From Parabacteroides sp. TM07-1AC (GTDB taxonomy: Bacteria; Bacteroidota; Bacteroidia; Bacteroidales; Tannerellaceae), in assembly GCF_003480915.1 (NCBI RefSeq), contig NZ_QUKD01000002.1, positions 380,120-444,119 on the forward strand: DNA of 64,000 nucleotides, written 5' to 3'. Made by a program: the position numbers and the translations under genes. This document shows, in pieces, positions 53,718-61,788 of this stretch. The first letter of the stretch is position 1, and each line of letters starts with the position of its first letter. A model generated the notes under the pieces. It was not told the DNA's origin. It saw only the letters and a list, made by a program, of their open reading frames with translations, and did not search any database.

Positions 53718-54305
53718 TCAGACAATTCTGACTAAGGCCATCAATAACGGCAGATAGTCTTTCAGTTCGACACGGAGAAGTTTCAGGGCTTGCTGAATGC
53801 GGTAATCGACTGTTTTAGAAGAGACATTCAGTTTTTCTGAAATCTCATTATACGTCAGATTCTGAAATCGGTTCATTTCAAACGCTTCCCGATAGCTTTC
53901 CGGCAAACGGGACAAAGCTGCTTCAATATTCCTCGCGAGTTCTTCCACTACGTAAAAATCGGGATCTTCATACTGAGCCTGCATATTCACGGACAGGGTT
54001 TCGACTATCCGCTGTTTCAGTTCGTTCCGGTTGATCAATGTCAGGCATCTGTTCTTTACAGCTTTGAACAAATAGTTTTTGGGTGACGTTTCTATCACCT
54101 GCATAGAGCTGTTCTCCCAAAACCAAACCATGACATCCTGCACGATCTCCTGCCCGTCATTAAAATCGACAAACCGTTTGGCATACGCACATAATAAAGG
54201 ATAGTAACGCATAAACAATACATCAAAAGCCTTCACATCACCCGCCTGGATTCTTTGAAAAAGAACCTCGTCATTTGTATTATCCGTGAGTGTTGTCGAA
54301 AGCAT
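53718..54305 (-). CDS. ECF sigma factor of PUL 2
   Basis: 195 aa. Region 2 (about 15-85) has GDVKAFDVLFMRYYPLLCAYAKRFV and GQEIVQDVMVWFWEN; region 4 (about 120-180) has RLPESYREAFEMNRFQNLTYNEISEKLNVSSKTVDYRIQ. It belongs to the same Bacteroidetes group as the PUL 1 sigma but is divergently oriented to its FecR gene. It should switch on the susCD operon when the STN domain signals substrate. The 3' end overlaps a small perfect hairpin (GTCAGA-CAAT-TCTGAC, 53717-53732), possibly a weak terminator, near the convergent MurU-like gene. Confidence 0.9.
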   Translation of the reverse strand: MLSTTLTDNTNDEVLFQRIQAGDVKAFDVLFMRYYPLLCAYAKRFVDFNDGQEIVQDVMVWFWENSSMQVIETSPKNYLFKAVKNRCLTLINRNELKQRIVETLSVNMQAQYEDPDFYVVEELARNIEAALSRLPESYREAFEMNRFQNLTYNEISEKLNVSSKTVDYRIQQALKLLRVELKDYLPLLMALVRIV

Positions 54306-54349
54306 ATAATGGTATGTTAATTCCTGTAAGACTTATGTATGTATCCGTG

Positions 54350-54357
54350 CAAAAATA
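54350..54357 (-). promoter_or_regulatory. Candidate -7 box of the PUL 2 sigma gene
   Basis: The minus strand reads TATTTTTG (TAnnTTTG match), 45-52 bp before the ATG at 54305. The plus-strand promoter for FecR in this 191-bp divergent region is not obvious. Confidence 0.4.
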
Positions 54358-54497
54358 GTATTTTTAAACCTATTGACCTATTACAACCCGATTAAGTTTT
54401 TAGCAAAACCAAACAAATAGAAAAATTTATTATAAAAAAGTGCATTTTCGTTTAGGAGGTTTCTCCGCTCGTTAGTCTTAATTATAAAAGAGACAAA

Positions 54498-55520
54498 ATG
54501 GATACACAAAAACATATAGATGAACAACATCTTCTGGACTATTTTTCCGGAACACTCGCACCTGCCCAAAAGCAAGAAGTCGAGTCCTGGATACAAGAAT
54601 CAGAGGAAAATAAAAAGATGGCACGAGATATCGAGTATATCTATTTTGCCACGGATACGCTCAATACTATTAAATCGGTAGACTCTACCCTGGCATTGGG
54701 AGAAGTGAAGGAGAGGATTAACAGAAAAGGGAATAATAAGCATTCGTTCATTTTCTGGCTGCAACGGATCGCCGCTATTCTCGTTATACCTTTATTGATC
54801 AGCACGCTCTACTTTGCAACTAAACAAGATCCGGTCGAATTCATCGAAATCAGAACGAATCCGGGTATGGTCGCAGCCGTTAATCTTCCTGACGGAAGTA
54901 AAGTGTGGCTTAACTCCCGCTCTTATCTGAAGCATCCGCAAAAGTTCACAGGAGATACACGGAGCGTTGAACTGGAAGGAGAAGCTTATTTCTCCATACA
55001 AAAAGATAAGTCGAAGCGATTCATCGTCAACACACCATTTAACCTGAAAGCCGAGGTTTTAGGTACTGAGTTCAATATGGAGGCTTACAAAGAAAGCAAC
55101 AAGGTGATCACTACTTTAGTCTCCGGTTCCGTCAGACTCTCATTCCCCAATAAGGATAACACGGAAGAGACGCTGATCATGAAACCCAATGAAGAAATCT
55201 CCTATAATTCGAAAACAAAAGGCATTAGCCAGAACAAACCTTATCTTCCCACACTAACAGCCTGGAAAGACGGCTTGGTTATCTTCAGGAACACGACTTT
55301 TGAAGAAGCGTTGAAAATATTGAATAAACGATTTAATACCGAGTTCATCGTAAAGAATGACCTACTGTATGAAAACTCGTTTACCGGAACTTTTGACGGA
55401 CAACATCTTCATCTTATACTTGAACATTTCCGTTTATCATCGGGTATTCAATATAAGTTTGTCGACCCTGAAACAGGAACAGATAAAATATCAGAAAAAA
55501 CTATTGTTGAACTCTATTAA
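54498..55520 (+). CDS. FecR-type anti-sigma factor of PUL 2
   Basis: 340 aa. The N-terminal cytoplasmic region (about 1-75, QHLLDYFSGTLAPAQKQEVESW) is the sigma-binding part. One transmembrane helix (IAAILVIPLLISTLYFA, about 90-107) precedes the periplasmic FecR domain: VNLPDGSKVWLNSRSYLKHP, then GEAYFSIQKDKSKRFIVNTP. A DUF4974-like C-terminal domain (FEEALKILNKRFNTEFIV) follows. It should link the STN domain of the SusC protein to the ECF sigma encoded divergently. A hairpin at 55591-55622 lies between this gene and susC. Confidence 0.9.
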   Translation: MDTQKHIDEQHLLDYFSGTLAPAQKQEVESWIQESEENKKMARDIEYIYFATDTLNTIKSVDSTLALGEVKERINRKGNNKHSFIFWLQRIAAILVIPLLISTLYFATKQDPVEFIEIRTNPGMVAAVNLPDGSKVWLNSRSYLKHPQKFTGDTRSVELEGEAYFSIQKDKSKRFIVNTPFNLKAEVLGTEFNMEAYKESNKVITTLVSGSVRLSFPNKDNTEETLIMKPNEEISYNSKTKGISQNKPYLPTLTAWKDGLVIFRNTTFEEALKILNKRFNTEFIVKNDLLYENSFTGTFDGQHLHLILEHFRLSSGIQYKFVDPETGTDKISEKTIVELY

Positions 55521-55590
55521 AATCACAGAAGTATGAACAACCTAAATTCAAGTACTAAAATGAAAACATTCGAACCTCCCTAAACAAAAC

Positions 55591-55622
55591 ATACGGGAAA
55601 ATATTGGCGTATTTCCCCGTAT
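55591..55622 (+). promoter_or_regulatory. Hairpin between fecR and susC, PUL 2
   Basis: ATACGGG (55591-55597) pairs with CCCGTAT (55616-55622), and inner AAATA pairs with TATTT-like bases, to give a stem of about 12 bp. No T-run follows (GAAAACCTACTG), so it is more likely a leader structure or attenuator than a full terminator. It occupies the same place as the hairpin of PUL 1. Confidence 0.55.
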
Positions 55623-55700
55623 GAAAACCTACTGTTAGCTTGTTTGGCGACAAGCTGCCAGCAAATGAATTTTTTTAACTCTAAAATCACTTACAAATCT

Positions 55701-58700
55701 ATGACAAATTATTTTAGCATCCAACACTTCAGGATGGTGAATTCATCGTTTATTATCCTGAAAAAAATACCATTATGTATGAGACTCACCGCAATAATGT
55801 TATTTGTATGCATCGGACTGGCATATGCCTCCGACAGTTACAGTCAATCTGCAACATTAACTCTGAACGTTAATAACAAGACAGTACAAGAGGTCTTGGA
55901 CGAAATTGAAAAACAATCTGAATTCCATTTCTTCTACAACAACAAACAGGTAAATACCAACCGTGTCGTTTCCATTAAAAGCAACAAGAAGAATGTCTTC
56001 AATGTATTGGAACAATTATTCAACGGAACGGATATCAGTTATAAAGTTTTGGAGAAAAGTATTATCCTATCTCACAAAGAAGTGCTTAGTGAAGCAACCA
56101 TACAACAATCGATTAAAAATATCTCAGGGACAATAACTGATTCTAAAGGAGAACCGATCATCGGGGCTAATGTGATAGAGAAAGGGTCTACCAACGGAAC
56201 TATCACGGATATAGACGGAAAATTCAGTTTGTCTGTACCCAATAAAGCGATATTAGTCATTTCCTATATCGGATACGTCACCAAAGATATACAGGTAGGA
56301 AGTAACTCTGTTTTCAATATTCAGCTTGAAGAAGATTCACAGAACCTACAGGAAATAGTTGTTACGGCTTTAGGCATCAAACGAGAAGAAAAGGCATTAG
56401 GATATGCCGTGCAGAAAGTCAGCGGAGAAAGTCTGAATACAGTAAAATCAGTTGATGTAGGAACTGCTTTAACCGGAAGGATCGCAGGTCTGAATGTACA
56501 AAACAGTACAGAATTCAATCAAGCACCCAAACTTCTTTTAAGAGGTGAAGAGCCTTTATTAGTAATCGATGGAGTGCCTTATAACAATATGGAATTAAGT
56601 GATATCGCTTCTGACGATATTGAATCGGTGGACGTATTGAAAGGGGCCACAGCTTCAGCCCTCTATGGAGCCAGAGGCGGACACGGTGCAGTGATGGTCA
56701 CAACTAAAAGAGGAAAAGAAGAAGGATTAAATATCAGTGTCAACAGTAACACAATGTTCAATGCCGGTTATTTAAAATTACCGAAAGTACAGACATCTTA
56801 TAGCTCCGGAGGTGGTAGTACCTATGGTGTAGGCGATTACGTATGGGGAGATAAACTGGATATAGGACGTACGGCAGAACAATATAATCCTTATACTTAC
56901 CAATGGGAAGAGCAGCCGCTTGTCTCAAAAGGGAAAAATAATCTGAAGAACTTCACCGAATTGAGTTTAGTGACAAACAACAATATCAGCATTACCCAAA
57001 AAGGAAAATACGGAAGTGTCAGAGCCTCTTTTACCCATGTATACAACAAAGGTCAGTATCCGAACTCTAAAATGAATAAGATCACTTATTCCGTTGCAGG
57101 AGATATGAAATGGAATGATTTTTCATTCGAAGGAGGAATTACCTATAACAAACGTCTGGTTCCGACAGATATGGGTGCCGGCTATGGCGGAGGTGGCTTT
57201 CTTTATAATCTATTGGTTTGGTCGGGGGCAGAATACGACATCCGGGATTATAAGAACTATTGGGTAAAAAAAGATGTACAACAAAACTGGATGGATAAGA
57301 ATTGGTATGACAATCCTTATTTTATCGCCAACGAAATCACGCAATCCAGTTACTATGACATTGTTAATGGCTTTATGTCTGCCACATACGATTTCACCTC
57401 CTGGTTAAAATTATCTATTCGGTCCGGTATCGACTCTTATTCAGAAAAGAAAGAGTGGCAAAATCCAATCAGCGCTCTAGGAGGATGGAGCAAGAAAGGA
57501 TATTACGGATTAAAAAGATTGGGAGGTTTCAGTATAAACAATGACGCTATATTATCAGCCAATCATACTTTCGGAGATTTTGCTGTAGATGGTTTCGTCG
57601 GTGGAACAATCTATTATCTTCAAAATGATAATGTATTGAATGAAACACAGAACGGACTGACAATTCCAGGTTTTTACTCATTAAAGGCAAGTGTAGATCC
57701 GATCAAGGTGAGTAGCGAATATAAGAGAAAACAAGTAAACAGTATTTATGGAAAAGCATCTGCATCCTGGAAAAGTACGGTATTCGTCGACGTGACAGCC
57801 CGTAACGACTGGTCGTCGACCCTGAATAAAGATACACGTTCTTATTTCTATCCGTCCGTATCAGGAAGTGTCGTATTATCACAATTCATTCCTATGCCGG
57901 AACAGATCAATTTCTGGAAAGTAAGAGGATCGTGGACACAAACCAAAAAGGACCTGGATATTTATGATACAAACAATACCTACACTGTCGAAACAAATGT
58001 ATGGGACGGATTAAATTCCGCTTATTATCCGGAAATGTTGAGAGGAACAACAGTGAAACCCTCTGCTTCCCGTTCTTACGAAATCGGTACAGCTTTCAGC
58101 TTATTCCAGAACAGGTTAAGAGTAGATGCAACCTATTATAATACATTATACTATAACCTGACAAGCGAAGCCAAGATCAGTCCGACCAGCGGATTTGAAA
58201 AAACATTGATCAATATTGAAGAAGAGCAAGTCAGAAAAGGCGGGGAAATCACTCTATCGGGTGACATCATCAAAACAAAAGATTTTGAATGGAACTCAAC
58301 ATTCAACTGGTCTATGGACCGATACTATTATGCCAAAGTGGATCCGGTATATTCTTCTCAGTACCCGTGGGTAAAAGCCGGAGAACGCTGGGACTGGATA
58401 GATGATGTATACGATTATGAACGCGATCCGCAGGGAAATATCATTCACGAAGCCGGATACCCGGTACTGAGCAAATACAAATCAGTTGTAGGCTATTCAA
58501 ATCCAGACTGGATATGGGGCTTTTCCAATACAGTACACTACAAAGGATTCACGCTGAATGTGACCTTCGACGGACGTGTCGGCGGCAAGGCTCACTCTGT
58601 TACCGACCAGGCACTTTGGAATTCGGGAGCACATATTAAGTCTGACAACAAATGGCGTTACGACGAGGTGGTAAACGGTAAGAAAAATTATATCGGTCCT

Positions 58701-59081
58701 GGTGTAATGATCGTATCCGGAAGTGTTGATTATGACTCTAATGGTAACATCACCCGCGACGACCGCGTATTTGCCCCTAATAACAAAGAGGTTTCCTACG
58801 AAACCTATACATTAAATTATAACCCGTATATCGGTTCGCTAAGAACTCAGAATATCTTTGATCAGACATTCTTTAAACTGCGTAACTTATCGCTTTCATA
58901 CACTTTACCCAAAAATATCTGCGGAAAAGCCGGAATGAAAGGAGCTACTATCGGATTCGTAGGACAGAACCTCTTCCTTTGGACGAAAGAGTTTAAATAC
59001 TCTGACCCCGACAGAGGAGAAGAAAAACTGAACTCCCCCTCTATGCGTTATCTTGGATTCAATGTTAAATTAGACTTTTAA
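55701..59081 (+). CDS. SusC-like TonB-dependent transporter with STN domain, PUL 2
   Basis: About 1126 aa. A hydrophobic signal segment ends near SYSQ. An STN domain (LTLNVNNKTVQEVLDEIEKQSEFHFFY), a carboxypeptidase-D-like domain (about 140-205, GTITDSKGEPIIGANVIEKG), a TonB box/plug region (LQEIVVTALGIKREEKAL near 216; VDVLKGATASALYGARGGHG) and a barrel ending LGFNVKLDF follow. It imports a substrate with the SusD-like lipoprotein. The start is uncertain: I use the ATG at 55701, but ATGs at 55665 or 55734 are possible, and the frame opens only from a TTG further upstream. STN plus FecR plus ECF sigma makes trans-envelope signalling likely. The PUL enzymes suggest a phosphoester-rich substrate. 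Confidence 0.92.
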   Translation: MTNYFSIQHFRMVNSSFIILKKIPLCMRLTAIMLFVCIGLAYASDSYSQSATLTLNVNNKTVQEVLDEIEKQSEFHFFYNNKQVNTNRVVSIKSNKKNVFNVLEQLFNGTDISYKVLEKSIILSHKEVLSEATIQQSIKNISGTITDSKGEPIIGANVIEKGSTNGTITDIDGKFSLSVPNKAILVISYIGYVTKDIQVGSNSVFNIQLEEDSQNLQEIVVTALGIKREEKALGYAVQKVSGESLNTVKSVDVGTALTGRIAGLNVQNSTEFNQAPKLLLRGEEPLLVIDGVPYNNMELSDIASDDIESVDVLKGATASALYGARGGHGAVMVTTKRGKEEGLNISVNSNTMFNAGYLKLPKVQTSYSSGGGSTYGVGDYVWGDKLDIGRTAEQYNPYTYQWEEQPLVSKGKNNLKNFTELSLVTNNNISITQKGKYGSVRASFTHVYNKGQYPNSKMNKITYSVAGDMKWNDFSFEGGITYNKRLVPTDMGAGYGGGGFLYNLLVWSGAEYDIRDYKNYWVKKDVQQNWMDKNWYDNPYFIANEITQSSYYDIVNGFMSATYDFTSWLKLSIRSGIDSYSEKKEWQNPISALGGWSKKGYYGLKRLGGFSINNDAILSANHTFGDFAVDGFVGGTIYYLQNDNVLNETQNGLTIPGFYSLKASVDPIKVSSEYKRKQVNSIYGKASASWKSTVFVDVTARNDWSSTLNKDTRSYFYPSVSGSVVLSQFIPMPEQINFWKVRGSWTQTKKDLDIYDTNNTYTVETNVWDGLNSAYYPEMLRGTTVKPSASRSYEIGTAFSLFQNRLRVDATYYNTLYYNLTSEAKISPTSGFEKTLINIEEEQVRKGGEITLSGDIIKTKDFEWNSTFNWSMDRYYYAKVDPVYSSQYPWVKAGERWDWIDDVYDYERDPQGNIIHEAGYPVLSKYKSVVGYSNPDWIWGFSNTVHYKGFTLNVTFDGRVGGKAHSVTDQALWNSGAHIKSDNKWRYDEVVNGKKNYIGPGVMIVSGSVDYDSNGNITRDDRVFAPNNKEVSYETYTLNYNPYIGSLRTQNIFDQTFFKLRNLSLSYTLPKNICGKAGMKGATIGFVGQNLFLWTKEFKYSDPDRGEEKLNSPSMRYLGFNVKLDF

Positions 59082-59093
59082 AAAAGATTGAAG

Positions 59094-60617
59094 ATGAAAA
59101 AATTAAATCAATATATTATCTGTTTATTTTTACTCCATGTCTTTCTGACATCCTGTAACAATTTTGACGATATCAACACCAATCCGAATGCTGCAAATAA
59201 TGCGACACCGGCACTGTTGGCAACCAAGTTATTGCTCAATATCACTAAAACAGGAGGAAGTAAAAACTTTGTATACGATAATTTCCTCAGCAAACAACTG
59301 GCTTGGGGCGAAGGGATGGAAAGTTATCAGTATAACTGGTTCGAACGCACTGATTTTACCGATTACAAAGTGCTGACAAACTGCGCTAAAATGGTCGAAC
59401 AGGCATCCGATGATCAAAAAGATGCTTATCAGGGACTTGCCTATTTCATGAAAGCATACAAGCTGTTTTACTTCTCACTGGAAGTAGGAGATATTCCTTA
59501 CTCGGAAGCATTGCAGGGCGAAGTAGATAACATCAAACCCAAATATGACACTCAGAAAGAGGTGATGCTATCTATCCTTGACGACTTGGATAAAGCCTAC
59601 GAATCGTTCTCCCTGGCAAATAATTTCGAGGGAGATCCTATCCTGAAAGGGAACACAGACAAGTGGAAAAAAACGATCACCGCTTTCCGCCTGAAAGTAC
59701 TGATCAATTTATCCAAAAAGGAATCTGATCCCGACCTGAAAGTGAAAGAACGCTTTGCCCGCCTTGTTTCATCAGCTACATTGATGGAGTCGAATGATGA
59801 CAATTTCCAGTTGGTTTATGCCGATAAAGCAAATCAAGTATATCCATTCCATAACACACAAACCAAACATGCCGGCTATTCCATTATGTCCAGCACAATC
59901 ATCGATGTGTTTAAAGAATATAAAGATTACCGCCTGTTCTATTATGCAAAACCAGCCAAAGTAAAAACAGACGAGGGTATCGATGCTTCCGAGTGGGATG
60001 CTTACATCGGTATCAATCCCGCCCTGCCGTTCGAAAACATTAAAAGCGATTATTCCAAAGGTAAATTCTCCGGATTAAATGCCCGCTATACCGACCTTCC
60101 TAGTGGAGAACCTCTCATCAGGATCGGATACGCGGAACAAAATTTCAATCTGGCAGAAGCTGCTTTACGCGGATGGATTTCCGGAGATGCCTCTGTTTAT
60201 TATAAAAAAGGTATTGAAGCCAGCATGAACTTCATAGTCGACAAAACTCCGGACGATGTAAAATACCATTATGGCAGAAAGCTGACTCCTGAAGTAATAA
60301 GCGACTATCTGCAATCGCCTGCTATTCAGCTAGGAAGTGATAAAGAGGATAACATCAAAAAAGTATTGACCCAGAAATACCTGGCTTCCTTCCTCCAGCA
60401 TCCGTATGATGCGTACTACGACTACCGCCGTACCGGTTATCCGGTATTACCGATAGATCCGAATACGAATCTGAATACAAACAAGAACACGATTCCTTTG
60501 CGTTGGATGTATCCGATGACAGAATACAGCTTTAACAAAGAGAATGTTGATGAAGCCGTAAAGCGTCAGTTTAACGGTGTGGACGATATAAATAAAGCGA
60601 TGTGGATTCTACAATAA
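59094..60617 (+). CDS. SusD-like lipoprotein (SusD/RagB-like 2 type), PUL 2
   Basis: 507 aa. The signal peptide ends in a lipobox (VFLTSC). The sequence NNFDDINTNPNAANNATPALLATKLLL is typical of the shorter SusD-like group often labelled SusD/RagB-like 2. TPR-like helices and the C-terminal segment PLRWMYPMTEYSFNKENV follow. It is the surface partner of the SusC protein, 12 nt upstream. I start at the ATG at 59094; a TTG two codons earlier is also in frame. It has no close similarity to the SusD of PUL 1, consistent with a different substrate. Confidence 0.9.
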   Translation: MKKLNQYIICLFLLHVFLTSCNNFDDINTNPNAANNATPALLATKLLLNITKTGGSKNFVYDNFLSKQLAWGEGMESYQYNWFERTDFTDYKVLTNCAKMVEQASDDQKDAYQGLAYFMKAYKLFYFSLEVGDIPYSEALQGEVDNIKPKYDTQKEVMLSILDDLDKAYESFSLANNFEGDPILKGNTDKWKKTITAFRLKVLINLSKKESDPDLKVKERFARLVSSATLMESNDDNFQLVYADKANQVYPFHNTQTKHAGYSIMSSTIIDVFKEYKDYRLFYYAKPAKVKTDEGIDASEWDAYIGINPALPFENIKSDYSKGKFSGLNARYTDLPSGEPLIRIGYAEQNFNLAEAALRGWISGDASVYYKKGIEASMNFIVDKTPDDVKYHYGRKLTPEVISDYLQSPAIQLGSDKEDNIKKVLTQKYLASFLQHPYDAYYDYRRTGYPVLPIDPNTNLNTNKNTIPLRWMYPMTEYSFNKENVDEAVKRQFNGVDDINKAMWILQ

Positions 60618-60630
60618 TTGAAGAAACGGA

Positions 60631-61668
60631 ATGAATATAAGATACTATTTATTAACATTGATCCTGTTCACCTTTACCATAAGCTCTTATGGTAAAGGGA
60701 GACAGATCTCTGTCCTGCAAATGAATATCTGGCAGGAAGGGACCATGGTACAGGGCGGATTCGATGCCATCGCCAACGAGGTGGTCCGCCTTAAACCCGA
60801 TATTGTACTACTCAGTGAAGTGAGAAACTATGACGGGAAACAATTTATCCCCCGCATCCTTCAAGCGATCAAGGAAAGAGGTGAAGAATATTATGGAGAA
60901 AGCAGCACACTGGATGTCGGCATACTTTCTAAATATAAGATTACAGACCAACATCCGAATTATCCGTTAAAGAACGATGCCGGTTCGGTACTGAAAGCGA
61001 CAATACAGATCGGAAATAAGACAGTTGTCGTCTATTCGGCCCATCTGGATTATACCCATTATGCCTGTTACCTGCCGAGAGGTTATAGCGGAACAACCTG
61101 GAAGAAACTCGACAAACCTATTCTTAATAACGATGAAATTCAAAAAGCGAATAAAGAATCGTTGCGAGATGAGGCAATCGAAGGGGTAATCGTTGATGCG
61201 ATGAAAGAAAAGGCGAAAGGCAACCTCGTTCTTTTAGGAGGTGACTTCAATGAACCGTCGCACCTGGACTGGATGGAAAACACAAAGGATATACGGGACC
61301 ATAACGGAACTGTGATCCGTTGGGATTGTTCCGTTCTATTAACAGAGAACGGTTTTAAAGATGCTTTCCGTGAGATTTATCCCGACCCTGTCACCCATCC
61401 GGGATTCACATTTCCCTCTGACAATACAGGAGTTGGAACTGAGAAATTATCGTGGGCTCCGGATGCCGACGAAAGGGACAGGATCGATTTCATCTATTTC
61501 ATTCCTGACAAACGATTAAAAGTGAAAGGTGCTTCGATCGTCGGTCCCTCCAAATCTATTTTGCGGGGAAAACGTGTGGAAGAGGATAGTAAAGACAAAT
61601 TCATCCTCCCGGCAGGAATATGGCCTACTGACCACAAAGCGGTACTGGTCACATTCGACTTAAAATAA
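60631..61668 (+). CDS. Secreted endonuclease/exonuclease/phosphatase (EEP) family protein 1
   Basis: 345 aa with a signal peptide (about 1-21, ending SYG). The EEP (DNase I-like/inositol-phosphatase-like) motifs are all present: QMNIWQEG near 30, LLSEVRNYDG (the metal-binding Glu), YSAHLDY, GGDFNEPSHLDW near 205, and TDHKAVL near the end. Members cleave phosphodiesters or phosphomonoesters in DNA, sphingomyelin, inositol phosphates and others, so the substrate class is a phosphate ester but the molecule is not determined. It begins 13 nt after the susD-like gene and is followed by a strong terminator at 61710-61738. Confidence 0.85.
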   Translation: MNIRYYLLTLILFTFTISSYGKGRQISVLQMNIWQEGTMVQGGFDAIANEVVRLKPDIVLLSEVRNYDGKQFIPRILQAIKERGEEYYGESSTLDVGILSKYKITDQHPNYPLKNDAGSVLKATIQIGNKTVVVYSAHLDYTHYACYLPRGYSGTTWKKLDKPILNNDEIQKANKESLRDEAIEGVIVDAMKEKAKGNLVLLGGDFNEPSHLDWMENTKDIRDHNGTVIRWDCSVLLTENGFKDAFREIYPDPVTHPGFTFPSDNTGVGTEKLSWAPDADERDRIDFIYFIPDKRLKVKGASIVGPSKSILRGKRVEEDSKDKFILPAGIWPTDHKAVLVTFDLK

Positions 61669-61709
61669 ACGACACGAACTATATTAACCTTATATTATAA
61701 AATATTATT

Positions 61710-61738
61710 AAGGGATGGGAGAAATCCCATCCCTTTTT
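61710..61738 (+). terminator. Strong intrinsic terminator inside PUL 2
   Basis: An 11-bp perfect stem (61710-61720 with 61725-61735) with a GAAA loop is followed by a run of T to 61738. It closes the susC-susD-EEP unit and suggests the downstream genes have their own promoter. Confidence 0.85.
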
Positions 61739-61751
61739 CACACAAAACAGT

Positions 61752-61759
61752 TACCTTTG
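61752..61759 (+). promoter_or_regulatory. Candidate -7 box of the second PUL 2 unit
   Basis: TACCTTTG matches TAnnTTTG, lies 13 bp after the terminator and 30 bp before the ATG at 61789. No -33 TTTG at the proper distance, so an activator may be needed. Confidence 0.5.
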
Positions 61760-61788
61760 AGGGTATAAAACACATTATTCTAAGTATC

